Source: Spirosoma radiotolerans
GTDB lineage: Bacteria > Bacteroidota > Bacteroidia > Cytophagales > Spirosomataceae
Assembly (NCBI RefSeq): GCF_000974425.1
Contig: NZ_CP010429.1
Location: 5,906,501 to 5,970,500 of the forward strand
DNA length: 64,000 nucleotides
Direction: 5' to 3'
Part shown: one piece after another, positions 17,931 to 26,798 of the stretch
Numbering within the stretch: the first letter of the stretch is position 1
Layout: each line of letters starts with the position of its first letter
Program-made: the position numbers and the translations under genes
The notes under the pieces: model-generated
The model's input: the letters and a program-made list of their open reading frames with translations, nothing else
Database searches by the model: none
Told to the model about the DNA's origin: nothing

Positions 17931-18107
17931 CTAGCGTTGGCCTGATGACCGACCGTGCTTTCTGGTCTTTTCCAATTGGTCTTTTTCGTAGGCTTCGCGC
18001 TGTTGTTTATCCGACAGTAAGTTGCGGTATAAGCCATTCAGCACATAGATGTCGTCAACCTCATCGATCAGCAGATGGAGTTTTTCCCGTACCTGGTTAA
18101 TGTTCAT
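17931..18107 (-). CDS. Small acidic/basic helical protein, 58 aa
   Basis: An ATG at 18107 opens a 58-codon frame that ends with TAG at 17931. The product starts MNINQVREKLHLLIDEVDD, is mostly helical, and ends in a Lys/Arg/Ser-rich tail. It has normal codon use and fills the interval between two genes neatly. The heptad-like N-terminus resembles small antitoxin or regulator proteins, but no toxin gene lies next to it and the family is not recognised. Confidence 0.55.
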   Translation of the reverse strand: MNINQVREKLHLLIDEVDDIYVLNGLYRNLLSDKQQREAYEKDQLEKTRKHGRSSGQR

Positions 18108-18181
18108 TCGTCAGTCCGCCGGAGCGGTTCGTTTGTTGAGTTAGTTACCTGAATAAGGAACACGTTTATCCTGTTTTTTGC

Positions 18182-19417
18182 TCAATGAAAGAAGAAATAT
18201 CCCAAGGCAATACCGGCAATGACGCCCATTAAATCAGCAAATAGCCCAAATGGAATAGCATAACGCGAATGGCGGATGCCGACCGAGCCAAAGTACAGGG
18301 CAACAATGTAAAAGGTCGTGTCGGCGGCCCCCTGAAACATACAGGCCAACCGGCCAACAAACGAATCGGGCCCAAATTGTTTCATGGCGTCGATCATCAG
18401 CGCTCGTGATGCCGAACCACTCAGCGGGCGCATCAACGCCACCGGTAAAGCATCGGTAAATTCAGTGTTCAGCCCCGTCAGGCTAAAGACATATTTCAGT
18501 CCGTCGATCACGTAATCCATTGCGCCCGAATTTCGGAAGGCGCCAATGGCCACCAGCATGCCGACCAGATAAGGAATAATGCGTACCGACGTTTCGAAGC
18601 CCCCTTTAGCGCCTTCAATAAAGGCGTCGAAAATGTCTACTTTCTTGCGCATGGCCCCGAGCAGAAACGACACCACGATAAGCATCAGAATCAGGTTGCC
18701 CGTCACTTTCGAGATAACTTCGATTTCTTCTTTTGTTTTGGTCGACAGAAACCACAACGCTAAACCGATCAGGCTGGTAATACCGCCCAACCAGCCTAAC
18801 ACCGTACTATTCATCAGATTGATACGCTGTTTTACGGCTACAGCAATCATACTCACCACGGTGGCCACATACGTCGCGATCAGGCAGGGAATGAATATGT
18901 CTGACGGATCTTTGGCCCCCAAAATAGCCCGTTGGGCCATGATGCTGAGCGGAATAATCGTCAGCCCGGATGTATGCAGCACCAGAAACATAATCTGGGC
19001 GTTTGAAGCCGTTTCTTTGGTCGGATTTAGTTCCTGCAAACTGGCCATGGCTCGCAAGCCGAAGGGCGTTGCGGCATTATCCAGCCCCAGCATGTTGGCC
19101 GAAAAATTCATGATCATCTGCCCATTGGCCGGGTGATCTCGTGGTACTTCCGGAAAAAGCTTGTGAAAGAAGGGGCCAATAATCCGGGCCATAAAGTTAA
19201 TGGCTCCTGCTTTCTCGCCAATGTTCAGTAATCCCAGAAAGAACGTCATTACGCCCGCCAAGGGCAGAGCAATATCCATGACCGCCACCTTTGAGGAATC
19301 GAACAGGCCTTCGACAATAAGTTTAAATATTTCCGTATCGCCCAGAAAGATCAGTTTGGCTAGCGCCACCAGAAAAGCAATCACAAAAAAGGCAACCCAA
19401 ATGTAATTTAAGGCCAT
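18182..19417 (-). CDS. SpmA/SpmB-like nucleoside-recognition membrane protein fusion
   Basis: The protein has 411 residues with about nine membrane helices. Two Gate domains occur in tandem. The first has NFSANMLGLDNAATPFGLRA at about residues 105-124, the SpmA hallmark. The second has RIIPYLVGMLVAIGAFRNSG and MRPLSGSASRALM, the SpmB hallmark. Firmicutes carry these as two genes used in spore maturation; non-sporulating Bacteroidota have this fused form, with an unknown transport role. The ATG at 19417 starts directly in the first helix. Confidence 0.9.
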   Translation of the reverse strand: MALNYIWVAFFVIAFLVALAKLIFLGDTEIFKLIVEGLFDSSKVAVMDIALPLAGVMTFFLGLLNIGEKAGAINFMARIIGPFFHKLFPEVPRDHPANGQMIMNFSANMLGLDNAATPFGLRAMASLQELNPTKETASNAQIMFLVLHTSGLTIIPLSIMAQRAILGAKDPSDIFIPCLIATYVATVVSMIAVAVKQRINLMNSTVLGWLGGITSLIGLALWFLSTKTKEEIEVISKVTGNLILMLIVVSFLLGAMRKKVDIFDAFIEGAKGGFETSVRIIPYLVGMLVAIGAFRNSGAMDYVIDGLKYVFSLTGLNTEFTDALPVALMRPLSGSASRALMIDAMKQFGPDSFVGRLACMFQGAADTTFYIVALYFGSVGIRHSRYAIPFGLFADLMGVIAGIALGYFFFH

Positions 19418-19563
19418 TGGTTATAACGAGCAGGAAAGGGAACGGGCGAAAGCGTATGAGAATAAGTCGTGAAATACCACATGGTTGTTCGCACCAATCC
19501 GTTTATAAATCCTGTAAGTTTACACGAACATTTGGCTCAAACCAATTTTGCACGACTAAAGTA

Positions 19564-20235
19564 ATGCGGCTCAATCCTATTTTATTCGCTCTTTTTTCAC
19601 TCGTTCACCTAGTCGCCCGGTCGCAATCCTTCGAAGCCACTATGGCCAAACAGGGCCTCGTGGATGTGCAGAAAGTGGATCCGACCATTCTGGTTGACTT
19701 AAAGTATTCGACAACGGATAATTTCGTTGGTAAAGACGTGTATGGCGATCTGACGCGCGCATACATGCAACCGATGGCCGCCCAGAAACTCGCCGAAGCC
19801 AGCAAGTACTTACAGGCTCACCACCCCACCCTCCGTCTGCTGGTGTACGATGCGGCACGCCCCCGTACGGCGCAATGGAAGCTTTGGAACGCTCTCCCCG
19901 ATTTGCCCGAAAACGAACGCCAGAAATACGTAGCCGACCCTCGAAAAGGCTCCATTCATAATTACGGCTGCGCGGTTGACCTAACCGTAGCGAATCAGGA
20001 CGGCAAGCCGCTCGATATGGGTACCAAGTACGATTTTTTTGGTGAACTGGCGTATCCTTCCCGCGAAAACGAACTGCTTAAAGCTGGCAAACTAACACAG
20101 CAGCAAATCGACAATCGGCAGATTCTCCGAACGGCCATGCGACAGGGTGGATTCAGTCCCATCGAATTCGAGTGGTGGCACTTTAATGCCTTATCGAGAG
20201 AAAAAGCGAAGATGGTGTTTCGGATTGTGGATTGA
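19564..20235 (+). CDS. D-alanyl-D-alanine dipeptidase (VanX/DdpX family, M15D)
   Basis: The protein has 223 residues from the ATG at 19564, which starts a signal peptide ending near ARSQS; the open frame begins at 19417 but that part has no coding character. The zinc site is complete: His132 and Asp139 in SIHNYGCAVD and His206 in EWWH, with Glu203 as base. The YDAARPR motif with the transition-state Arg is also present. The enzyme splits D-Ala-D-Ala in the periplasm. No vancomycin-resistance ligase gene is nearby, so a role in recycling cell-wall dipeptide is more likely than resistance. Confidence 0.92.
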   Translation: MRLNPILFALFSLVHLVARSQSFEATMAKQGLVDVQKVDPTILVDLKYSTTDNFVGKDVYGDLTRAYMQPMAAQKLAEASKYLQAHHPTLRLLVYDAARPRTAQWKLWNALPDLPENERQKYVADPRKGSIHNYGCAVDLTVANQDGKPLDMGTKYDFFGELAYPSRENELLKAGKLTQQQIDNRQILRTAMRQGGFSPIEFEWWHFNALSREKAKMVFRIVD

Positions 20236-20268
20236 CCAATACGACCCGTCTATCATAAACCGCCCTGA

Positions 20269-20436
20269 CCAGCTTTCGCCAAGATAGGTATACCTGTCCT
20301 GTTTTTCACAGATGGCGAACATCCCGATTATCACCAGCCCTCCTATACCGCCGACAAGATCAACTATGAGCTCTTGCAGAAACGGGCAACGCTGGTTTTT
20401 CAAACAGCTTGGCGGGTAGCAAACCCGGATAATTGA
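20269..20436 (+). pseudogene. C-terminal remnant of an M28 zinc aminopeptidase
   Basis: Frame 20269-20436 (after a TGA, ending in TGA) encodes GIPVLFFTDGEHPDYHQPS, then YTADKINYELLQKRATLVFQ with no start codon. The pattern G-IPV-FF-x-G-H-x-D-YH is the last metal-binding segment of M28 peptidases, which normally exceed 300 residues. Only about 55 residues remain and no other part of the gene is seen, so this is a gene relic. It lies between the dipeptidase and panC. Confidence 0.7.
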
Positions 20437-20475
20437 CCTACATACAGACCTTTCCTAGCGTTTGCCGGTTCCCGC

Positions 20476-21315
20476 TCAAAACACCAGGTTGTCGATCAGC
20501 CTGACTTTTCCCAAATGGGCCGCCAGGCAGATGGCCGTTTGGCCGGGCGCCAGCACCTCGCTGGCTAGCTGTAGCGTATCGGCATTGACGATTTCGACGT
20601 ACTCTAACCGGAAATGGGAATTACCCGTAAAAAAGCCCGTTACAGCCGCTTTCGCCTGCGCGGTGCTGTGCCCTTCCACCAGCAGATCGTGGGCCAGCGT
20701 AAGGGCTTTAAATAAGGCCGTAGCCTGCTCCCGCTCCGTGTCGGTAAGATTGCGATTGCGCGATGACATGGCGAGCCCATCGCTCTCACGAACGGTTGGG
20801 CACCGAACCAGCTCGACGCAAAAACTCAGATCGCGCACAAGCCGCCGAATAACAGCCACTTGCTGCAGGTCTTTCTGGCCGAAGTATGCCTTGTCGGGCT
20901 GTACAATGTTGAAGAGTTTGGCAACCACCGTGCCTACTCCATTAAAATGCCCCGGCCGGAAAGCCCCTTCCATGACCGTTTCCAGATCGCCAAAATTGAG
21001 CCGCAGCGTAGTTGGCTCGGGATACATTTCGGCTACCGAGGGGGCAAAAACAACCTCACAACCGGCGGCTGCCAGCTTCTGGCAATCCTCTTCCAGCGTG
21101 CGCGGGTAGCGAGCCAGATCGTCGGGATTATTGAATTGGGTCGGATTGACGAAGATGCTGCTCACCACCACATCGTTCGCTGAACGAGCCGCATCGATGA
21201 GCGTAATATGCCCTTCATGCAAGGCCCCCATGGTTGGCACAAAGCCAATTGTCTTTTCGGAACGAAGGGAATTCAGGTGGTGGCGAAGCGCAGAAACCGT
21301 GTCGAAACGATGCAT
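20476..21315 (-). CDS. panC: Pantothenate synthetase
   Basis: The protein has 279 residues. PanC joins pantoate and beta-alanine using ATP, the last step to vitamin B5. Visible motifs are FVPTMGALHEGHITLID with the HxGH-type ATP site, SIFVNPTQFN, and FGQKDLQQVAVIRRLVRDL with the KMSKS-like region further on (SSRNRNLT). The ATG at 21315 is the normal start, with a -7 box at 21348-21340 directly upstream. It is divergent from the glycogen synthase gene, an arrangement common in the phylum. Confidence 0.96.
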   Translation of the reverse strand: MHRFDTVSALRHHLNSLRSEKTIGFVPTMGALHEGHITLIDAARSANDVVVSSIFVNPTQFNNPDDLARYPRTLEEDCQKLAAAGCEVVFAPSVAEMYPEPTTLRLNFGDLETVMEGAFRPGHFNGVGTVVAKLFNIVQPDKAYFGQKDLQQVAVIRRLVRDLSFCVELVRCPTVRESDGLAMSSRNRNLTDTEREQATALFKALTLAHDLLVEGHSTAQAKAAVTGFFTGNSHFRLEYVEIVNADTLQLASEVLAPGQTAICLAAHLGKVRLIDNLVF

Positions 21316-21339
21316 AACTGACGAGTTTTTTTTGGGGTT

Positions 21340-21348
21340 GCAATGATA
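21340..21348 (-). promoter_or_regulatory. -7 box of panC
   Basis: The minus strand reads TATCATTGC with TTTTGTG about 24 nt further upstream. It lies 25 bp before the panC ATG. Confidence 0.5.
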
Positions 21349-21379
21349 CGGCAACTGTATCTTTTTTGCACAAAATGTA

Positions 21380-21411
21380 TTGAAATACGGGAAAAATTTG
21401 TATAATTTTGC
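21380..21411 (+). promoter_or_regulatory. Promoter of the glycogen synthase gene
   Basis: TTG at 21380-21382 and TAATTTTGC at 21403-21411, 20 nt apart, fit the Bacteroidota -33/-7 pattern. The start codon is 45 bp downstream. Confidence 0.6.
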
Positions 21412-21455
21412 AAGTTTTTTGGTTCACTCAGACAACACACACGCTTTCCCTATTT

Positions 21456-22262
21456 ATGAGCAAACTTCGCATCCTCTATGTCGCCAGCGAAATCAATCCT
21501 TTCCTGAAAACGTCTGACGTCGCTGATTTCGTCCGCAAATTGCCGCAGGCCATGCAGGAGCGTGGGATGGAGATTAGAATTCTGGTGCCTCGCTTCGGTC
21601 TCATCAACGAGCGTAAAAACCGGTTGCACGAAGTGGTACGGTTGTCGGGGATTAACATTGCCGTAGGTGATGATGAAAAACCGCTGATTATCAAGGTTGC
21701 GTCAATCCCAACGGCTAAATTGCAAGTGTACTTTATTGATAATGAAGACTATTTTCAACGAAAGTATGTTTTCCATGACAAAGAAAACCGATTCTACGAC
21801 GATAACGACGAGCGGGCGATTTTCTTCTGCAAAGGTGTTCTGGAAACGGTTAAGAAACTAGGATGGGCACCCGATATTGTTCACTGCAATGACTGGATGA
21901 CAGCCCTGATCCCGCTGTACCTTAAAACCACCTACAAAAACGACCCGATGTTCAAGGACACGAAGTCTGTTTTTACCGTGTATAATAACTCGTTTGAGCA
22001 CCGTTTTGAAGGCGACATCATCGAAAAGGCCCGCATGATGGACATTGACGATGAGATGTTGGCCGAATTAAAAACGGCTGATTTTGAAGGTTTTATTCGT
22101 ATTGGTTCGACCTACGCCGACGCCGTTGTTCGGGCAGAAGAAGAAACCAGCGAAAGCCTTAACGCGATCCTGACGGATTTCCCGGAACATAAATTCGATA
22201 CGGTCGATGATGAGGACGTAACCGACCGCTATTACAATCTGTACACGCAGTTAGCGGGTTAA
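21456..22262 (+). CDS. Glycogen/starch synthase catalytic-domain protein (GT5, N-terminal half only)
   Basis: The protein has 268 residues from the ATG at 21456. It begins SKLRILYVASEINPFLKTSD, the ADP-glucose-binding N-terminal Rossmann domain of GlgA, and includes DIVHCNDWMTALIP. Full GlgA has about 480 residues with a second Rossmann domain that closes the active site; that half is absent and the C-terminus here is acidic. The TAA is clean and not followed by relic sequence. Short forms of this kind next to panC are known across Bacteroidota, so the length is probably not damage. Catalytic ability alone is doubtful. Confidence 0.85.
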   Translation: MSKLRILYVASEINPFLKTSDVADFVRKLPQAMQERGMEIRILVPRFGLINERKNRLHEVVRLSGINIAVGDDEKPLIIKVASIPTAKLQVYFIDNEDYFQRKYVFHDKENRFYDDNDERAIFFCKGVLETVKKLGWAPDIVHCNDWMTALIPLYLKTTYKNDPMFKDTKSVFTVYNNSFEHRFEGDIIEKARMMDIDDEMLAELKTADFEGFIRIGSTYADAVVRAEEETSESLNAILTDFPEHKFDTVDDEDVTDRYYNLYTQLAG

Positions 22263-22340
22263 CACACAAGGCCGTTGCCCAACATTGATAAGGAATCTGT
22301 TTATTAAAATTTATTAAAATGGAGTCCTGCAAACGACTCA

Positions 22341-22370
22341 GTAAAAAGCCGGAAATTTCCGGCTTTTTAC
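22341..22370 (+). terminator. Terminator after the glycogen synthase gene
   Basis: A 30-bp perfect palindrome, GTAAAAAGCCGGAAA and its complement, with T-runs on both sides. It separates this gene from glmS. Confidence 0.8.
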
Positions 22371-22467
22371 GTTTAATTTACCCTCGAAATAAGATAGCTG
22401 CTGGCGTCTTTTCATTTCTTTCCATTTTAACAGATAAACGCACCGGCGTTCCGGTGGCAAACAAGGT

Positions 22468-24306
22468 ATGTGTGGCATTGTGGCTTATGTAGGATACCGG
22501 GAAGCGTGTCCATTAGTAATAAAAGGGCTCAAACGTCTCGAATATCGGGGCTACGACAGCGCAGGCGTGGCGTTGATGAATGACCATGGCTTAACTGTGT
22601 TCAAGAAAAAAGGGAAAGTGGCTGCTCTGGAGCAGGAATTAGCGGGCAAAGACGTTCATTCCGGCATCGGCATGGGACACACCCGCTGGGCTACACACGG
22701 CGAACCCAACGATGTGAACGCCCACCCGCACTTTTCTTTCCATCGGAAACTGGCCATTATCCATAATGGCATTATCGAGAATTATGCCGCCATCAAGCAG
22801 GCGTTACTCAAAAAAGGCCACACCTTTAGTAGCGAAACCGATACAGAAGTGCTGGGGCAGTTTATTGAAGATATCTGGGAAAACAATGGGGGCACCCTCG
22901 AAGAAGCCGTACGGCTGGCCTTGCAGGAAGTTGTGGGGGCCTATGCCATCGTGATCATGAACGAAACCGATCCAACCCAGCTAATAGCAGCCCGCAAAGG
23001 CTCCCCGCTGGTTATTGGTGTTGGCGAGAACGAGTTTTTTCTGGCATCCGACGCCACACCCATCGTTGAGTACACGAAAGATGTTATTTACCTCAACGAT
23101 TACGAAGTAGCCGTCATCAAAAATGGCGAATTGACCGTTGTGACGCTCGATAACACCACCACAACGCCTTATGTGCACAAAGTAGAGCTGGAACTGGAGG
23201 CTATCGAAAAAGGTGGCTTCGACCATTTTATGCTCAAGGAAATCTTTGAGCAACCCCGCTCCATTGCCGATTCCATGCGTGGTCGCGTGAAAGCCGACGA
23301 CGGTACGCTGCAACTAGGTGGTTTGCGTGATTACCTGGATAAGCTGGCCAAATCCAAGCGGATCGTTATTATTGGCTGTGGTACGTCCTGGCATGCGGGC
23401 CTGGTAGCCGAATATATTTTTGAAGAATTGGCCCGCATTCCGGTCGAAGTGGAATACGCGTCGGAATTTCGGTACCGCAATCCTATCATCAAGGAGGGCG
23501 ACATTGTGATCGCCATTTCGCAATCGGGTGAAACAGCCGATACCCTGGCCGCCATTGAACTGGCCAAGTCGAAAGGAGCAACGATTTTTGGGGTTTGTAA
23601 TGTCGTAGGTTCATCCATTGCGCGGGCTACCCATGCCGGCGCCTTCACCCATGCCGGACCCGAGATTGGGGTGGCCAGTACAAAGGCGTTTACGGCCCAG
23701 GTAACGGTGCTCACGCTCATGGCCCTGGCCGCAGCAAAACGCAAAGGCACGATTTCCGACTCCCTGTTCCGACAGTTGCTGGCGGAGCTGGAAAGCATTC
23801 CGGCGAAGGTTGAGCGAGTGTTGCAGGCCGCCGATAAGATCAAGGAAATTGCCTATATTTTCACCTACGCCCGAAACTTCATTTACCTGGGTCGGGGCCT
23901 GAATTTCCCCGTCGCGCTGGAAGGGGCGCTGAAGCTGAAAGAGATCAGCTACATCCATGCGGAAGGCTATCCAGCCGCCGAAATGAAACACGGCCCTATT
24001 GCCCTCATCGACGAAGATATGCCCGTGGTGGTGATTGCCACGAAAGACAGCTCCTACGAAAAAGTGGTGTCGAATATTCAGGAAGTGAAAGCGCGCAAAG
24101 GCCGCGTCATTGCCATCACCACTGAAGGCGATACACAGCTGCCCGGCATGGTCGATTTCACCATTGAAATCCCTAAAGTCCATGAGATTCTTGTGCCGCT
24201 GGTATCGGTCGTTCCGCTGCAATTACTGGCCTACGACATTGCCGTGATGCGCGGACGCAATGTAGACCAGCCCCGGAACCTGGCAAAATCCGTAACGGTT
24301 GAATAA
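22468..24306 (+). CDS. glmS: Glutamine-fructose-6-phosphate aminotransferase (isomerizing)
   Basis: The protein has 612 residues. GlmS makes glucosamine-6-phosphate from fructose-6-phosphate and glutamine, the entry to amino-sugar synthesis for peptidoglycan and lipopolysaccharide. The start MCGIVAYVG places the catalytic Cys at residue 2, exposed after Met removal. The glutaminase domain includes GHTRWATHGEPNDVNAHPH. Two SIS domains follow, with GCGTSWHAG and SQSGETADT for sugar-phosphate binding, and the C-terminus LAKSVTVE is typical. Length is normal. No glmS riboswitch-like structure was recognised upstream. Confidence 0.97.
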   Translation: MCGIVAYVGYREACPLVIKGLKRLEYRGYDSAGVALMNDHGLTVFKKKGKVAALEQELAGKDVHSGIGMGHTRWATHGEPNDVNAHPHFSFHRKLAIIHNGIIENYAAIKQALLKKGHTFSSETDTEVLGQFIEDIWENNGGTLEEAVRLALQEVVGAYAIVIMNETDPTQLIAARKGSPLVIGVGENEFFLASDATPIVEYTKDVIYLNDYEVAVIKNGELTVVTLDNTTTTPYVHKVELELEAIEKGGFDHFMLKEIFEQPRSIADSMRGRVKADDGTLQLGGLRDYLDKLAKSKRIVIIGCGTSWHAGLVAEYIFEELARIPVEVEYASEFRYRNPIIKEGDIVIAISQSGETADTLAAIELAKSKGATIFGVCNVVGSSIARATHAGAFTHAGPEIGVASTKAFTAQVTVLTLMALAAAKRKGTISDSLFRQLLAELESIPAKVERVLQAADKIKEIAYIFTYARNFIYLGRGLNFPVALEGALKLKEISYIHAEGYPAAEMKHGPIALIDEDMPVVVIATKDSSYEKVVSNIQEVKARKGRVIAITTEGDTQLPGMVDFTIEIPKVHEILVPLVSVVPLQLLAYDIAVMRGRNVDQPRNLAKSVTVE

Positions 24307-24338
24307 GCTTACAAATCCATTATTCATTTCAACATATC

Positions 24339-24911
24339 GTGAAGAAAGTAGCTCTCCTTTTCGGCATATTTTGCCTGACAATTGGCGCAACGAACGCCCA
24401 AACCTTCAGAGGTCTCGACAAGACGCCCATGGACATGGCCTATTACCCGGACGACTATGCCCACGACCGGAAATTTGCTCCCGCCAAAATTGGCAACGAT
24501 AAAGCCATGGTTCGGATCATCTACAACCGGCCGGCAAAAAATGGTCGGGAGATTTTTGGCAAACTGGTTCCTTACGACAAAGTGTGGCGGGCGGGTGCAA
24601 ACGAAGCACCTGAGATCAAATTTTACCAGGATGTGACGATCGGGGGCAAAAAAATACCGGCTGGCAGCTACGCCCTGTTGACAATCCCAACCGAAAAAGA
24701 CTGGACGATCATCATCAGCTCCGACGTTGATCAGTGGGGTGCTTACAGCTATAACCCGGCCCTGGATGTGGCGCGAGTAACGGTGCCCGTGCAGAAAGCG
24801 GAAACCCCACTTGAAAACTTCTCGATCCAGTTTGCAAAGAAAGACGCCAAAACGACCACGATGTACATGGGTTGGGACACAACCGTTGTAGCGGTCCCTA
24901 TATCACTGTAG
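24339..24911 (+). CDS. DUF2911 secreted protein
   Basis: The protein has 190 residues from a GTG at 24339, with a signal peptide ending ATNAQ. The DUF2911 core is clear: IIYNRPAKNGREIFGKLVPY, DKVWRAGANEAPEI, and KKIPAGSYALLTIPTEKDWT. This family is abundant in Bacteroidota; its function is unknown. It begins 32 bp after glmS in the same direction. A 16-bp stem-loop closes the transcript. Confidence 0.9.
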   Translation: MKKVALLFGIFCLTIGATNAQTFRGLDKTPMDMAYYPDDYAHDRKFAPAKIGNDKAMVRIIYNRPAKNGREIFGKLVPYDKVWRAGANEAPEIKFYQDVTIGGKKIPAGSYALLTIPTEKDWTIIISSDVDQWGAYSYNPALDVARVTVPVQKAETPLENFSIQFAKKDAKTTTMYMGWDTTVVAVPISL

Positions 24912-24938
24912 AAACCCGCCGGTGAATTTGTAAAATTT

Positions 24939-24980
24939 GACTGTTTCGTAACTGAAATTAATTCCAGTTACGAAACAGTC
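24939..24980 (+). terminator. Stem-loop after the DUF2911 gene
   Basis: Arms GACTGTTTCGTAACTG and CAGTTACGAAACAGTC around a 10-nt loop, 28 bp past the stop. There is no long T-tract. Confidence 0.65.
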
Positions 24981-25014
24981 CTGTAGGGACTGCCCCGGTA
25001 TTTTGCAACTTGGA

Positions 25015-25452
25015 TTATCTTTGGTAAACACCTTCCCAATTATGGCTTTTAAGCCGAACGTCAATAGCAGGATTTAGCGCGGTCAGTTCACGAATAAAGC
25101 CTATTTTATCCTTCGGCGAAACAAGCACACTGTCGAACTTATTGTACCAGATCTCAAGTCTATCTAACGAAATTGCGGGTGAACTTTGAGGATTACGAGT
25201 TTCTTCAATTTTCCTGATCGCACTGATGTCAAGCGACTTATTTAGCAGAAATCCACTACGTATTGTTAGCGTTCTTCCGTCGATTTGATAATAAGTCGTC
25301 AAAAATAAATGAGCGATAAATAACGAAACGACGATTATAATGAGTAAGCCGGGCCAACTTCTATTATAAATCATGAGGGCACCTTCTCCGCCCAGAAGCA
25401 GGGATAGCGGGATAGCTAATTCAGGGCCTATCTTTGATTTATACGTTGTCAT
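25015..25452 (-). CDS. PH-like domain membrane protein
   Basis: The protein has 145 residues from the ATG at 25452. Two adjacent hydrophobic helices (about 10-55) are followed by a beta-rich part: TYYQIDGRTLTIRSGFLL, SLDISAIRKIEETRNP and NKFDSVLVSPKDKIGFI. This order is typical of bacterial PH (bPH_6-like) proteins. It begins 14 bp after the stop of the lipocalin-like gene, so the two are probably cotranscribed. Function is unknown. Confidence 0.7.
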   Translation of the reverse strand: MTTYKSKIGPELAIPLSLLLGGEGALMIYNRSWPGLLIIIVVSLFIAHLFLTTYYQIDGRTLTIRSGFLLNKSLDISAIRKIEETRNPQSSPAISLDRLEIWYNKFDSVLVSPKDKIGFIRELTALNPAIDVRLKSHNWEGVYQR

Positions 25453-25466
25453 TCTATTGACCAAAA

Positions 25467-25919
25467 TTACTCAGTGACTCGTTTGTATTTTTCAACAATA
25501 ACCCGGTCGATACCGAGTTTGTCAAGCTTTTCAACGCCTTTTTGAGTTAATGTATCGTTGGCAACTTTAACCACGAATTTGAAGGTGTTGCCCTCCCACT
25601 GCTTATTGGTAAAATAATCCAGGTGTTCTGTATATACACTATCCGTTAAGGTGTACTTGCCGCCCCCTCCGCTGAATTCATTGGAAGACGAATCGTTTCC
25701 CGGCCTGAGTTTATGATTCAGGAATGAGAAATGATCTGCATTAATAATCTTGATCATTTTGTGCGTCGGATCGAAGGTAGAAAACGACGTATCTTTTTCT
25801 GTGGAAGTGGCCGAAACCAGTTCCCAGGTGCCAACGATTGGGTTCGACGTTTCTTTTGACTGGCAACCACATAACACAGCTAGTACGGCAATCAGAATGG
25901 GTAAAGATTTACAATTCAT
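25467..25919 (-). CDS. Lipocalin-like lipoprotein
   Basis: The protein has 150 residues. The signal peptide ends in the lipobox LCGC, with Cys19. The mature start NPIVGTWELVSATSTEKDTS, the strand YTLTDSVYTEHLDYF and the late GNTFKFVVKVANDTLTQKG follow the order of strands in small lipocalin-like proteins of Bacteroidota. It is likely anchored to a periplasm-facing membrane; the ligand is unknown. It is the first gene of a two-gene unit. Confidence 0.72.
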   Translation of the reverse strand: MNCKSLPILIAVLAVLCGCQSKETSNPIVGTWELVSATSTEKDTSFSTFDPTHKMIKIINADHFSFLNHKLRPGNDSSSNEFSGGGGKYTLTDSVYTEHLDYFTNKQWEGNTFKFVVKVANDTLTQKGVEKLDKLGIDRVIVEKYKRVTE

Positions 25920-26121
25920 CGTTTATTTCCTGGTCAATTTGAGTTAAGTGAATGGCTTCGGTAGTATGTATTTTGTCATGGCGTTGTCATTAACTAGTTG
26001 GCTTAATTACTCAAAGCTCAACTGCTGTTCTTTCCTGACTGCCAAACTGAACACATCATCCTGAAGAGAAAGAGTCTATTGCCAGAAAATTACCCCACCT
26101 CAGGCCAATTCTATCAACTAC

Positions 26122-26541
26122 TCATACTAAATATTGCTTCGCGTAAAGGCCAAACACAAAATAGCCACCCCCAATAATAAGCAGTGGAGCCGCAATGGCT
26201 AACAAAATGATGGCCCATCGGAAGGCCCCAAAATAGGTTAGGACGAGTGCATCTTCCGGATTGTTGGTCGGGTAAATAATCGTCGCTTTATCACCCACGG
26301 CCCAATCAGGTGGAGAGCTGGCAATGCTGTATTCGTAATGGATTTCTTTACCCGTAACGGTAGTGAATTTAAAAATGGGCCTGTATGTGTACCTTCCTTT
26401 TTTGCCTCTCTCCTTCTGCAGTTCATCAACGGTGGCCATGGTACGGTTTCCCGTCTTAATCAGGTCCATGGATGTGGAAAAAAGATACAGGGAGCCCAGA
26501 AGACAGGCAATGCCAAGTAGACATGTAATGAAGTACCCCAT
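26122..26541 (-). CDS. DUF3592 membrane protein
   Basis: The protein has 139 residues from the ATG at 26541; the frame upstream reaches 26571. One membrane helix lies at each end, with a beta domain between them: YTYRPIFKFTTVTGKEIHYE and WAVGDKATIIYPTNNPEDA. The VGD..IIYPTNNPEDA pattern is diagnostic of DUF3592. Function is unknown. Confidence 0.8.
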   Translation of the reverse strand: MGYFITCLLGIACLLGSLYLFSTSMDLIKTGNRTMATVDELQKERGKKGRYTYRPIFKFTTVTGKEIHYEYSIASSPPDWAVGDKATIIYPTNNPEDALVLTYFGAFRWAIILLAIAAPLLIIGGGYFVFGLYAKQYLV

Positions 26542-26798
26542 TTGATTCTCGTTTAAGCCTTGTTTGCACAAGGCTATCTGTGTGCTACGTACGCAAGCCA
26601 GCTTAAGCAGTCCGGATGACCAACTTTCTGACGCTGGCTGTTTGGTGAAACTACTTGTCAGCCCCTTCCCGGATATTCCCAGACATCTGCAGGTAGAGCT
26701 TTCGGTCTCTCCTGTTGGCTTACTTAGCTCTAAAATAGGGCTTTCGCTTGCTCAACTACGTTTGCACTTATCAAACGGTCGACGTGATACGTCTTTAG

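Noticed and set aside
19564..20235. Vancomycin-resistance cluster
   Set aside because: Only the dipeptidase is present, with no VanH or VanA-type genes; a cell-wall recycling role is more likely.
23331..24222. Minus-strand frames of 170 and 203 codons opposite glmS
   Set aside because: Mirror frames of a highly conserved enzyme gene.
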